Below are positions 34,140-43,402 of a stretch of 64,000 nt of DNA, one piece after another (position 1 is the stretch's first letter; each line of letters starts with the position of its first letter). The position numbers were made by a program, and so were the translations under genes. Source of the DNA: Nitrospira sp. (GTDB lineage Bacteria > Nitrospirota > Nitrospiria > Nitrospirales > Nitrospiraceae). The stretch covers positions 118,155 through 182,154 of the forward strand of contig JAFEBH010000019.1 of assembly GCA_018242765.1 (NCBI GenBank), in the 5' to 3' direction. The notes below the pieces were generated by a model, which saw nothing but the letters and a program-made list of their open reading frames with translations, was not told the origin of the DNA and did no database searches.

Positions 34140-34490
34140 CGCTTCCCATCGAATTCATCTTACTGATCTCCCCCCTGCCGTAACGCTTTCAGAATCTCCA
34201 AGCCGATCCGCTTCTCCTGACTGCGGGCTTTCCTTAATAGTCACCACCATTTCAGTATTTTGGTTGAGACCACACGTGAAAGATGACTAGGAGCGGTTTC
34301 GATCCAGCCCTTCCCATATCGGCATCACCGCCGCCGTCACGACGTAAGGCCGCAACCGGAGTAATCCACATATGTTGGAGTGTCCATCGACAAAAACACC
34401 CATATCGGCTCATGAATAACGAGCAGGATCACCAGCATCGCAAATCCACCAATTGAGCCAGCGCATTCCCATCATGAGCTTGGCTCCTTT
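34140..34490 (-). pseudogene. Decayed copies of a SHOCT gene and a small membrane protein gene
   Basis: Minus-strand sequence at 34140-34210 aligns by eye with the SHOCT motif coding region at 26990-27060, and 34310-34490 aligns with the small membrane protein gene at 61288-61494, including the GAGCC-like ribosome region and a start near 34485. Both carry many small indels and no open frame remains. The rest of 34006-34604 holds no gene I can support. Confidence 0.5.
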
Positions 34491-34604
34491 CTATTGGCAG
34501 GCTTCACGGCATAGTGACCATCGGTTACGTATAGTGTGACTCGTACGGTCAATGCTTTATCCCTTGGCTCAATATCCTCCGATGCTCACGCCTCCATAGC
34601 TTTT

Positions 34605-35528
34605 CTATAGCCGGACACCGGGGCTGACTTTGATGAGCGGCGAGCGGTCGCTTTCCAGCTGGACCGTTGTGTGCTCGATGTTGAATCGTTCACGGAGGAG
34701 CGTCTGGAGATCGTTCAAGATATGCTGCCCATCAGACAGATCATCCACCAACACATGCGCGCTCATGGCTTCCTTGCCTGAAGTAAGCGTCCAAACATGA
34801 AGGTCATGGACATCGCGAACACCATGGGACGTACGCATGGCGGTCTCGATCTCTCGGACGTCCAGGTGCGGTGGAACGCCTTCCATTAAAATCTGCACCG
34901 CCTGCTTAATCAGATTCCAGGTTCGAGGCAAGATGAATAGGCCGATCGCTCCACTGATCAGCGGATCGGCAAGGGTCCATCCTGTGAATTGAATGATGAG
35001 CGCAGCTGCGATGACGCCGAGCGAGGCCATGGCGTCACCGAGCACTTCGAAATAAGCACCGCGAAGATTCAAACTCTCATTGGCGCCCCTATGGAGCAAC
35101 CACATGCTCGCTAGATTCACGCCCAACCCGACAACCGCGATCGTCAACATCGGGCCAGCCAGAACTTCCGGTGGCGACCACATGCGCCGATAGGCTTCGT
35201 ACAGAATGAAGGCCGCCATACTGAGCAGCAACACGCCGTTCGCAAGTGCCGCCAGGATTTCCAGTCGCACATATCCATAGGTATTCGATGGGGAGGGGGG
35301 CTTTGACGCAAACCAGATAGCGACGAGGCTGAGACAGATGCCCGCTACATCCGTCAGCATATGACCGGCATCGGCCAACAGCGCTAGACTCCCGGTCCAC
35401 AACGACCCAATCACTTCAAGGATCAAAAACCCAAGCGTGAGCCCGAGTGCCGAGAGCAATAGGCCCTTATGACGTTCGGCTATCGTCGCTGAGGAAATTG
35501 GATGTGGCTGATGTTTCTCTCTGCCCAT
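34605..35528 (-). CDS. czcD: CDF-family cation efflux transporter (CzcD-like)
   Basis: A 307-residue protein from the Met at 35528 (an upstream start at 35582 adds 18 residues). Six helices carry the metal site: helix 2 LLADAGHMLTDV, helix 5 AYFEVLGDAMAS. The usual zinc site is His/Asp in both helices. Here helix 5 has Glu in place of His, which occurs in some CDF subgroups. The cytoplasmic C-terminal domain (VRDVHDLHVWTLTSGKEAMS, SAHVLVDDLSDGQHILNDLQ) senses and dimerises. It exports Zn/Cd/Co-type divalent metals to the periplasm. A truncated copy lies at 27318-27580. Confidence 0.88.
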   Translation of the reverse strand: MGREKHQPHPISSATIAERHKGLLLSALGLTLGFLILEVIGSLWTGSLALLADAGHMLTDVAGICLSLVAIWFASKPPSPSNTYGYVRLEILAALANGVLLLSMAAFILYEAYRRMWSPPEVLAGPMLTIAVVGLGVNLASMWLLHRGANESLNLRGAYFEVLGDAMASLGVIAAALIIQFTGWTLADPLISGAIGLFILPRTWNLIKQAVQILMEGVPPHLDVREIETAMRTSHGVRDVHDLHVWTLTSGKEAMSAHVLVDDLSDGQHILNDLQTLLRERFNIEHTTVQLESDRSPLIKVSPGVRL

Positions 35529-35579
35529 AAACCAATTCTTTCCATGGAACACCCATGTCGCTACATCATAAACGGAACG

Positions 35580-35855
35580 CATACATCATCGCGATCATAC
35601 CCACGAGGCAAATGGCCGCTCCAGCGGCCTCGTGCCATCGAAGCCCCTTCCCCAGAGAATTGACAGCATGTTAAGCATGCTGCCATGTGCAGCATAAACT
35701 CGGCCATAGGTGCTTGGTGGAATGTCGGGATAATGCCGTACGGGAGAAGAACGATGGTACCTGCAACGACATAGATGATCGGTTATCCTTCACCAACCAG
35801 AGCCGGGCGAAATAGCCGCCTCCGATTTCGGACGAGCTGATCTGCCTCTCGACCG
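35580..35855 (-). pseudogene. Decayed second copy of the YnfA-family gene
   Basis: The sequence at 35580-35855 aligns by eye over its full length with the intact gene at 23130-23459, for example ATCATACCCACGAGGCAAA near its 3' end and GCCGCCTCCGATTTCG near its 5' end. Indels destroy the frame. It lies between the CDF and ZIP genes on the minus strand. Confidence 0.75.
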
Positions 35856-35856
35856 C

Positions 35857-36588
35857 TCATCCGAGGTATGTCGACAGCAGGGTGAAGAGCGCGAAGCCGC
35901 TGACAAAGATAAGCGCCGCCAAGCGGGACTCTCCGTCTCGATGCGCTTCAGGGACCATTTCCTCAACGACGACTGTCGTGAGGATGCCGGCTGTAAAGGC
36001 AAGGAGGCTCAATTTGATGATTTCAGGTTGTCCCCGCACGGCCCAATAGCCGATGGTGGTGCCAAGGAAAATAGGAATCGCAAAGGAAGCCCCGAGTAAG
36101 ATCCGTGTGGAGCGTGACAGGCCTTGCCTCTTAAAAGTGGCGATCGTGGCGAACCCTTCGGGAACGTCCGCCGGCACCTGGCCTAGGGCCAGCAGTAGGC
36201 CGAGACTGAAACTGATTGTCGAACCGGAGCCGATCATGATGCCATCGCTGAACAGATCCACCGAGACCCCGAAGAAAATGGCCCATGGCGTCGTATCGCT
36301 GGCAGCTCTCCCCATTCGATTCTTCACGATCTCAATCATCTGGTCGACAAGGACAAAAAATCCGCCTCCCAGCATAAAGGCCACGATGATCACCCACGGT
36401 ACATCTGTTTTCAGCGCGGTCGGCATGAGTTCCACGGCGACGACCGCGATGACAATGCCGGCTGCGCCGTGCAGTGCCAGGCTCAACGCTCGCTGAGACA
36501 CCGCAACCATTTCGGCGAGCAGTCCGCCAGCAAAGTTGCCGAGCGCTGGCATTGCCGCCAAGGCTAGGACCAACAGGTACTCCCTCAT
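35857..36588 (-). CDS. ZIP-family metal transporter
   Basis: A 243-residue protein with eight predicted helices. The metal path residues of ZIP proteins are visible in HGAAGIVIAVVAVELMP, DLFSDGIMIGSG, PEGFATIATF and EEMVPEAHRDGES (helices 2, 4, 5 and 7). Most bacterial ZIPs (ZupT) import Zn or Fe. Some work in other directions, so its role in a resistance region is unclear. It is transcribed toward the CDF gene. A GGGGGGAG site precedes the ATG. Confidence 0.85.
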   Translation of the reverse strand: MREYLLVLALAAMPALGNFAGGLLAEMVAVSQRALSLALHGAAGIVIAVVAVELMPTALKTDVPWVIIVAFMLGGGFFVLVDQMIEIVKNRMGRAASDTTPWAIFFGVSVDLFSDGIMIGSGSTISFSLGLLLALGQVPADVPEGFATIATFKRQGLSRSTRILLGASFAIPIFLGTTIGYWAVRGQPEIIKLSLLAFTAGILTTVVVEEMVPEAHRDGESRLAALIFVSGFALFTLLSTYLG

Positions 36589-36703
36589 AGGGATTGTCTC
36601 CCCCCAGGAAGCGCTGCCCGGCGTGACACGAATGAAGGAAATGCGGGAAAAGAAGACAGGCTCTGCTCTCCCAACAGTTGTTTGGTCCTGCTATTTAAAG
36701 GCT

Positions 36704-37888
36704 TCACTTCGCGATGGTAATTCCCGGGACAGGGGCTTGCACAGGCCTCACCGTCATTTGAAACAATTCATACAGCAGACGAAAGACGCGCAAGTCCCAC
36801 CCGGCCCTTTCCATGGTGGCCTCCTCACCCGGGATCGCATAGGCTCGGCCGTTGTAGTGCACGCTCACCGCTGCCTGCTCCGGTCGGGACACCGCTTCAA
36901 CGATCTTCAACAGTTCAGGCGGGTCGAAGGGAATCCACCCCGTACGTGGGTCTTTCTCCACGGCATATTCTCGGGTCGCTGGCCGGTCCATAGAGAGAAA
37001 CTCCAGAACTGCATCGAAGCTCCTGAGCCGAATCGTTCCCTGCATGGGATACTCCCCTCCCGGGAAGCCGGGCTGGATGTCCACTAAAATCTCGTTCGGC
37101 GGCCACGTTTGAAAAATGTTCCCCAGGCGGCGTTTCTGTTCGCTGGAAAGAGGGCCGGGGAAGTAATTGCTCACGACAATCCTCTTCCGGGTAAGGATGA
37201 AGGACTGATCCTGCAGGTTGCGAGACCACTCATAATCTTTCTCCAACGCCTGCAGGATGTCTCCCGGCCCCAAGTCACCGGTCAATTGACCGGTCCAAAT
37301 CGTCTGCGTGACGAGTTTTTCGATTTGTAGTTGATGCCGCTGATAGAGGGATGCGAGATGGAGGACCCGGCGGCGAAATTCCTCGTACTCTGCCTTCTTC
37401 TCCGGTTTATTCGATAAGACGACCACTCCATCGGCCTCCTTCAAGCGTAATTCGCTACACACCAACCGCAGCAGCATATTGAGGTCCGTGCCAAACCCAA
37501 GAAGAGCTGTCACTCTGGACTCGTCCATTGGTGTCAGGAGCCGTTGAGTGAATTCTTCTCCTTCCATCGGCACAATGGTAATTGTCGGGTTTTCGGCAAC
37601 TGTCGCATTGACGACGGGGCCGATAAGGCCCCCGGTTTCTCCTTCCGGTGGAGTGATGCCGGCACTGGCCTGAAACAGGAAGGTGGCCGCGACGCTTGGG
37701 ACCGTGGTGAAATGCACGGCGCGGTGGTGCCGTGCCCGAACGATATTCAGCAGAAGCTGCTCGTGGCCGACCCGTGTGACGGCGTCATCGTAGGCCAAGA
37801 CGGCTCGATGAAGGGTGATGGGAGAAAGACACCCTGATGTGCCGAGCAGGAGAATGATGGTTAACGTCAAGTAGCTGTGCCATTTCAT
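36704..37888 (-). CDS. Predicted lipoprotein, unknown function
   Basis: A 394-residue protein with a lipoprotein signal (LLLGTSGCLSP) and no recognised domain. Conserved-looking stretches are LLLNIVRARHHRAVHFTTVP, LLGFGTDLNMLLRLVCSELR and FPGGEYPMQGTIRLRSFDAV. Composition is mixed alpha/beta with no strong metal-ligand cluster. It is 115 bp upstream of the ZIP gene on the same strand but with weak ribosome sites, so co-transcription is uncertain. Similar hypothetical lipoproteins with the R-N-x-V-R-A-R pattern occur in diverse Gram-negatives. Confidence 0.65.
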   Translation of the reverse strand: MKWHSYLTLTIILLLGTSGCLSPITLHRAVLAYDDAVTRVGHEQLLLNIVRARHHRAVHFTTVPSVAATFLFQASAGITPPEGETGGLIGPVVNATVAENPTITIVPMEGEEFTQRLLTPMDESRVTALLGFGTDLNMLLRLVCSELRLKEADGVVVLSNKPEKKAEYEEFRRRVLHLASLYQRHQLQIEKLVTQTIWTGQLTGDLGPGDILQALEKDYEWSRNLQDQSFILTRKRIVVSNYFPGPLSSEQKRRLGNIFQTWPPNEILVDIQPGFPGGEYPMQGTIRLRSFDAVLEFLSMDRPATREYAVEKDPRTGWIPFDPPELLKIVEAVSRPEQAAVSVHYNGRAYAIPGEEATMERAGWDLRVFRLLYELFQMTVRPVQAPVPGITIAK

Positions 37889-38319
37889 TTAATGAGGTTT
37901 CTTTCCCCTCTGGATCCTGACGACAGTACATAATCTTCCTGCGGGTTTCTGTCTATCGGCGAAGGATAAGAATGAGTCTCAAAATGAAGACCTCCCGTAT
38001 TAGGATGGATCGTCTGCCTTCCAATTCGAAACCAACCAGCGCAATGCTGCCCCCGCTGAACCCTGCGACGTTTCTGAACCAGGGCCCACTCGCCAGAGAT
38101 CTCTTCATGGTCGAGATCTATCGTGTTTCGAATCCGGCAAGAAGGCCCCCGAGTGTGCCGAACAATTGTTGTTTACCTGTGGCTTTCATGCTGCCCATCC
38201 CGGATGGGCAGGTTCATTGGGAACTCATGAAGCTTATATGTCTTTAGCACGGTAGGTGACACAGCAGGGACTAGCCAATGCCCTGACTGGGACGTGACTG
38301 GAATAGCAGGGTTATAGTC
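37889..38319. other. Intergenic stretch without a supported gene
   Basis: About 430 bases between the divergent lipoprotein gene and the CDF pseudogene. A 91-codon plus-strand frame (37972-38247) has no ribosome site and a composition unlike its neighbours. I see no hairpin, repeat or RNA gene. It may include the promoter of the lipoprotein gene. Confidence 0.3.
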
Positions 38320-38334
38320 ACATGGGTCGCCGCT

Positions 38335-38901
38335 CGGCAGCGGTCAATCTTTCGCATCGTGCTCGGCATCAACCTCGGGCATGTTCTTGCTTGAATCCTC
38401 GCATTGGGTTCTCGCCTATTCGACGGCACTCCTGGCGGGATTCAATTGACCTGTTAGGCGATGCCATCGTCTATGGGTTTAGCCTCTATGTTGTTGGCCG
38501 GGGGGCCGCATGGCAGGCGAGAGCCGCCGTGCTCAAAGGCACATCATGGCTGCATTTAGCGTGGTGATACTCGCTCAAGTAGCCTTCAAGATTCATCATG
38601 GATTAGTTCCTATTGCTGACGCGAAGAGCGTAGTCGGCATCACCGCGCTGGCTGCCAATCTCACCTGTCTTAGGCTCCTTTGGCAACACCGCGGCGACGA
38701 CATGAATATGCGTTCGGCATCGTTGCGTTCCCGAAACGATATCAGCGCAATGTGGTAGTGCCGGTCGCAGCTTTAGCCGTTCGCGTCGCTGGCTCTCCCG
38801 AACCGGATATCGCGATCGGCTTTCTCATTGCCGCTCTTTTTAGTCGATCCGCCATCGCGGTAATCCGTGAAGTACTTTCCCACTACAAATTCGGTCTATG
38901 A
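38335..38901 (+). pseudogene. CDF-superfamily cation transporter, broken by frameshifts and a stop
   Basis: Joined frames give RIVLGINLG, MFLLESSHWVLAYSTALLA, DSIDLLGDAIVYGFSLYVVG, AAFSVVILAQVAFKIHHGLV, NLTCLRLLWQHRGDDMNMRS, SLRSRNDISAMW, then after an in-frame TAG near 38757 VVPVAALAVRVAGSPEPDIA and IGFLIAALFSRSAIAVIREV. This is a short cation diffusion facilitator of the D-S-x-D-x-L-G-D-A type. An extra G near 38435 and other indels break it. The 3' end overlaps the convergent czcA gene by about 19 bases. Confidence 0.75.
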
Positions 38902-41900
38902 GGCTCCGGCACTTCTTCGGCCTGCCTTCTACGGGAGGCCCACGCTTCTCGAAGACGCTCTTCCCAGACATACAGGGTGGGCAAGACGAGAAGCGTGAGC
39001 GCCGTCGAGGTCACAAGTCCGCCAATCACGACGGTGGCGAGCGGCCGTTGCACCTCCGCGCCCGCGGACGTTGAGAGCGCCATGGGCACAAACCCGAGAC
39101 TGGCTACGAGCGCAGTCATCAACACCGGCCGCATGCGAATGAGCGCGCCTTCATAGGCTGCCTCTTCCGCCGAACGCCCTTGCTTGCGCAAGTCTAAAAT
39201 ATAGGACATCAACACGACACCGTTGAGCACCGCCACGCCGAAGAGCGCGATGAACCCGACTCCAGCGGAGATCGAAAAGGGCATGCCCCGAAGCGCCAAG
39301 GCCAGAATGCCGCCCGTTGCCGCCAGCGGGACGTTGAGGTAGATGAGGAGTGCCGGCCTGAGGCTATTGAACGTCGTGTACAAGAGGACAAAGATCAGAA
39401 ACAGCGCGATCGGTACCACAATGGCGAGCCGAGCAGACGCCCGCTGCAGATTTTCAAACTCACCGCCCCATTCAATCCAGTACCCAGGCGGCAGGGTCAC
39501 ATGGCTTTCCACCGCCTTCTGCGCTGCGCCGACAAATCCGGCGAGGTCGCGACCGCGCACATTGGTTTCCACCGCCAGCCGCCGTTGGATGTTTTCTCGA
39601 CTGATTTGTGCCAGGCCGGTTTCGATACGAATGTCGGCCAGTTGCCTGAGTGGAATGAGACGACCCTGTGAATCGGCGATGCGAATATCCAAAATGCGTT
39701 CGAAATTCTTGCGGTCGTCGGGACTAAACCGCACTTGCATGAAGAACCGACGGTTGCCCTGGACGACTTGACCGACAATGCGTCCCCCCAACGCGGTGAC
39801 GGTATCTAAAATCTGCCCCGCATTGATGCCATAGCGAGCGATTTTCTCCCGGTCGATAGCCACCACCTGGTACGGCATACCGGCCACCTGCTCAGCCTTG
39901 GTGTCTGCGGCTCCGGGAACTTTCGAGACCGCCCGGACGACCTGATCGCCGAGGCGTCGGAGGATCTCCATATCTTCACCGAAAATGGTAATGGCGATGT
40001 CGGACCGCACTCCGGCAATCAATTCCTGCACACGCAGCTCAATCGGCTGGGAATAACTGAACGTGTTGCCGGGAACCGCCTTGGTCACTGTCCGGTTGAT
40101 CGCCTCAATCAAATCATTCTTCGTCCTCGCGGTCGTCCACTCCGAATCAGGCTTCAAAATGAGATAGATGTCGCTGACCTCGACACCCATTGGATCGGTC
40201 GCGATTTCTGGTCGTCCGGTTCTCGACACGACCGTGACGACTTCGGGAAATTCTTTAAGGGCCTGCTCAATGCGGGTGGTGGCCCGAACCGACTCCTCCA
40301 GCGAGACGCTCGGCAAGCGCCACGCTTGCAGGGCGATCGTGCCTTCATCAAGCGTGGGAATGAATTCGGCGCCAAGAAAGGCAGCCACACCGAGGCTCAT
40401 CGCAAACAGCGCTGCGGCGACGCTCCCAGCAATGGCAGGATGCTGCATGGTCGCTGAGAGAAGCGGGCGATACCCTCGTTTGGCTTGCCGAATAATCCAG
40501 GTCTCCTCCTCCTTCACACCGCGACGAAGGAACAGACTCGCGAGCACCGGTGTCACGGTCAAGGTCAGCACGAGAGACCCGACGAGCGCAAAGATGACAG
40601 TCACGGCCATGGGCCGAAACATCTTGCCTTCAATGCCTTGCAGGGTCAGGATCGGCAAGTAGACGATGATAATAATGCCGACGGCAAACACGATCGGGCG
40701 GAGCACCTCACGGCCCGCTTCGATGACGACCCCCCGCATGTCGGCGTCCGACAGGCGCTGACTATCCAGGGCGACTCGCCGTCGTTCGGCAAGATGCCGA
40801 ATGGTGTTCTCGATCATGACGACGGACGCATCCACAATAAGACCGAAATCGATCGCACCGAGACTCATGAGGTTCCCCGAGATGCCGGCGGTCAACATCC
40901 CCGTGAACGCCACCAGCATGGAGAGCGGGATGGCCACGGCGACGATGAGGCCGGCACGGAGATTTCCTAAAATGAGAAACAGCACGGCGACCACGAGCAG
41001 CGCCCCCTCGGTCAAATTGGTCGCGACCGTCTTGATGGTTTTTCTGACCAGGTCTGTTCGATCGTAATAGGGCTCGATGGTCACGCCCGCTGGCAAGGTC
41101 TTTTCGAGTTGCTGCAGCTTCTTTTTCACCCGATCCACGACAACTCGTCCATTCTCGCCGATCAGCATCATAACGATGCCCGTAACGGCCTCCCCACGGC
41201 CGTCGCGCGTGACCGCGCCTTGCCGGACCATGGGAGCGAATCGCGCCTTGCCCAAATTGCGAATATAAATGGGCGTCCCGTCGTGCTCCGTCGCCACGAT
41301 GATGTTGTCAATGTCCTCCAATGTCTGCACAAGCCCTTCACCCCTGATCAGATACTGCTCCTGCGCATGCTCGATATAGCCGCCGCCCGAGTTGGCATTA
41401 TTCTGTTCGAGCGCCCGAAAGACGTGCTCGATTGGAATCTTGTAGGAGACTAGTTTGGCGGCATCGAGTTGCACTTCATACGTCTTCAGCTCTCCGCCGT
41501 AGGTGTTGACTTCCACCACTCCAGGAACGGAGCGGAGCTTAAACGCAATGTCCCACTCCAAAATTGTCCGGAGGTCCATGAGGGAGTAGCCCTCTCCCTT
41601 GACCTCGAACTGGAAAATCTCGCCCAGTCCCGTTGAAATCGGGCCCAATTCGGGGTTGCCGAAACGCTCCCCGATCGCCTCGCGGGCCCGAGGCAGGCGT
41701 TCCATCACCAGGCGCCGGCAGAAGTAGATGTCCATGCCCTCGTCAAAATAGATGGTCACCGCCGAGAGCCCGAACCGGGAGACCGATCGAATCAGGGTGA
41801 TACCAGGCAAGCCGGACATCGCTGTCTCGACCGGGAACGTGATGAATTGTTCAACCTCCACCGGAGAGAGGCCAGGCGCATTCGTGAGGATCTGGACCTG

Positions 41901-42035
41901 GTTCGGTGTCACGTCCGGGACGGCATCGATCGGCAGCTGCCGCATGGCATAAACACCGCTGACAACGATAAGACCGGCAAACACCAGGATCAGAAACCGG
42001 TTGGCGAGTGAAAATTCAAGCATTCGATTCAGCAT
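38883..42035 (-). CDS. czcA: HME-RND heavy-metal efflux transporter CzcA
   Basis: A 1050-residue inner-membrane proton/cation antiporter. Motifs: N-terminal LPIDAVPDVTPNQVQILT, and the proton-relay helix 4 signature DFGLIVDASVVMIENTIRHL with Asp-Phe-Gly, Asp and Glu as in the Zn/Co/Cd (HME1/2) class. It drains divalent cations from the periplasm through CzcB and CzcC. It is the last gene of czcI-like/C/B/A, 29 bp after czcB. The exact substrate within Zn/Co/Cd/Ni cannot be read. Confidence 0.93.
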   Translation of the reverse strand: MLNRMLEFSLANRFLILVFAGLIVVSGVYAMRQLPIDAVPDVTPNQVQILTNAPGLSPVEVEQFITFPVETAMSGLPGITLIRSVSRFGLSAVTIYFDEGMDIYFCRRLVMERLPRAREAIGERFGNPELGPISTGLGEIFQFEVKGEGYSLMDLRTILEWDIAFKLRSVPGVVEVNTYGGELKTYEVQLDAAKLVSYKIPIEHVFRALEQNNANSGGGYIEHAQEQYLIRGEGLVQTLEDIDNIIVATEHDGTPIYIRNLGKARFAPMVRQGAVTRDGRGEAVTGIVMMLIGENGRVVVDRVKKKLQQLEKTLPAGVTIEPYYDRTDLVRKTIKTVATNLTEGALLVVAVLFLILGNLRAGLIVAVAIPLSMLVAFTGMLTAGISGNLMSLGAIDFGLIVDASVVMIENTIRHLAERRRVALDSQRLSDADMRGVVIEAGREVLRPIVFAVGIIIIVYLPILTLQGIEGKMFRPMAVTVIFALVGSLVLTLTVTPVLASLFLRRGVKEEETWIIRQAKRGYRPLLSATMQHPAIAGSVAAALFAMSLGVAAFLGAEFIPTLDEGTIALQAWRLPSVSLEESVRATTRIEQALKEFPEVVTVVSRTGRPEIATDPMGVEVSDIYLILKPDSEWTTARTKNDLIEAINRTVTKAVPGNTFSYSQPIELRVQELIAGVRSDIAITIFGEDMEILRRLGDQVVRAVSKVPGAADTKAEQVAGMPYQVVAIDREKIARYGINAGQILDTVTALGGRIVGQVVQGNRRFFMQVRFSPDDRKNFERILDIRIADSQGRLIPLRQLADIRIETGLAQISRENIQRRLAVETNVRGRDLAGFVGAAQKAVESHVTLPPGYWIEWGGEFENLQRASARLAIVVPIALFLIFVLLYTTFNSLRPALLIYLNVPLAATGGILALALRGMPFSISAGVGFIALFGVAVLNGVVLMSYILDLRKQGRSAEEAAYEGALIRMRPVLMTALVASLGFVPMALSTSAGAEVQRPLATVVIGGLVTSTALTLLVLPTLYVWEERLREAWASRRRQAEEVPEPHRPNL

Positions 42036-42064
42036 AGGAGGGGGCCTCCGAGGGACATCACTTC

Positions 42065-43402
42065 CTACTCTCCACCGATCTGTTCTTTCAATATGATTGA
42101 CTTGAGATAGAACGCCCCGGTCGTCACGACCGTCTCGCCCTCACGCAGGCCAGACTGGATCTCGGCGTACGGCGGTGATCGCCGTCTCACGGTCACTTGC
42201 CTCACCTCATACGTGCCTGGTTGCTTTTCCACAAACGCCACGGTCTGGTCGTTCACCTGTTGAAGCGCGTCCAACGGCGCGACAAGCACTTCAGAGCCTT
42301 GCCCCGGCAAGATGACCGCAGCTCTCGCAAACAGGCCAGGCCGAAGACGACGTCGTGGATTGGGAATTTCGACCCGCGCATCGATTGTGCGGGTTGCGGG
42401 ATTCAGGACGTCACTGAGGTAGACGATCGTCCCTTTGAAGGTTTCGCCGGGAAAAGCGTCCACCGAAATCTCCACCTCGGCTCCCTCCCGCACGGCCGCC
42501 AGGTTCTGCTCATAGACGTCGAGGATGATCCACACCGTAGACAGGTCGGCAATCGTAAAGGCCTTATCCTTGGGACTGATTAATTCCCCCAACGTGATCG
42601 TCCGTTCAATGACGGTCCCGTTCAAAGAAGAAACCAGAGGGAAATAGGAGAGGGGTTGGCCCTTGGTACTCCAATCGATGCGCTTGATGTCTCCCTCGGA
42701 CAAGCCGATGAGGCGTAATGCTTCATGAGCCGCGCGGTAGGCAGCCAGGCTCTTTTCATAGCGGCCCTTGGCGTCCAAGAATTCCTTTTCCGAGGTAATT
42801 TGTTCTTTGTACAGTCCTTCTTCACGAACATAGTTCCGCTGATCGACCTCGTGGGTCGTCTTCGCTTGAAGGAAGTCGGATTTCTTTTGACCCAGTTCGA
42901 TGCTGTCCAGGAAGGCCAGCACTTGTCCTGCCTTGACCTGTTGACCCAACTCCGCCTTGACCTCGATGACCCGGCCTTCGATACGAGGGCTGAGATGCAC
43001 CAGGCGATATTCATTGGGCTTGATCGTGGCCGTGGCCGTGACTTCATCACGAAAAGGACGGCGTTCTATTCGGACTGTCTGAAACGCCTGTCCGGACAGC
43101 GCTTCGGCCGGGACTGACACCTCTTGCTCCACCGTTAACGGAGCCTGTCCTCGATCTGGCGTTTCTTCCTCCATTCCGGAGGACGTGCGGCGCTCCGACG
43201 AGCTCTGTTCGCCGCTCTCTTCAACGCTGCTCTGCTGACAGCCGTAACCAAGGAGCCCCGCGACGATCAACAACAGGAGGACTCCATAATTAATCAGGTA
43301 CCAGCCGGAGTGGAGCAGTGTCGCGTCGATTGTCCGGTCACAAGTGACGGATCGGCCCCTCGGAACGACACGAGCGGCAGTATGTGTATCAACGCTGGTC
43401 AT
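42065..43402 (-). CDS. czcB: CzcB periplasmic adaptor (membrane fusion protein)
   Basis: A 445-residue adaptor from the ATG at 43402, whose ATGA overlaps the czcC stop. It has an N-terminal anchor/lipobox-like LLGYGCQQS, a Glu/Ser-rich spacer, a barrel-sandwich domain (LSPRIEGRVIEVKAELGQQV, KAGQVLAFLDSIELGQKKSD), an alpha-hairpin, and beta-barrel (VWIILDVYEQNLAAVREGAE). It joins CzcA to CzcC. It lacks the Met-rich tail of the CusB in this window, consistent with divalent cations as substrate. Confidence 0.92.
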   Translation of the reverse strand: MTSVDTHTAARVVPRGRSVTCDRTIDATLLHSGWYLINYGVLLLLIVAGLLGYGCQQSSVEESGEQSSSERRTSSGMEEETPDRGQAPLTVEQEVSVPAEALSGQAFQTVRIERRPFRDEVTATATIKPNEYRLVHLSPRIEGRVIEVKAELGQQVKAGQVLAFLDSIELGQKKSDFLQAKTTHEVDQRNYVREEGLYKEQITSEKEFLDAKGRYEKSLAAYRAAHEALRLIGLSEGDIKRIDWSTKGQPLSYFPLVSSLNGTVIERTITLGELISPKDKAFTIADLSTVWIILDVYEQNLAAVREGAEVEISVDAFPGETFKGTIVYLSDVLNPATRTIDARVEIPNPRRRLRPGLFARAAVILPGQGSEVLVAPLDALQQVNDQTVAFVEKQPGTYEVRQVTVRRRSPPYAEIQSGLREGETVVTTGAFYLKSIILKEQIGGE

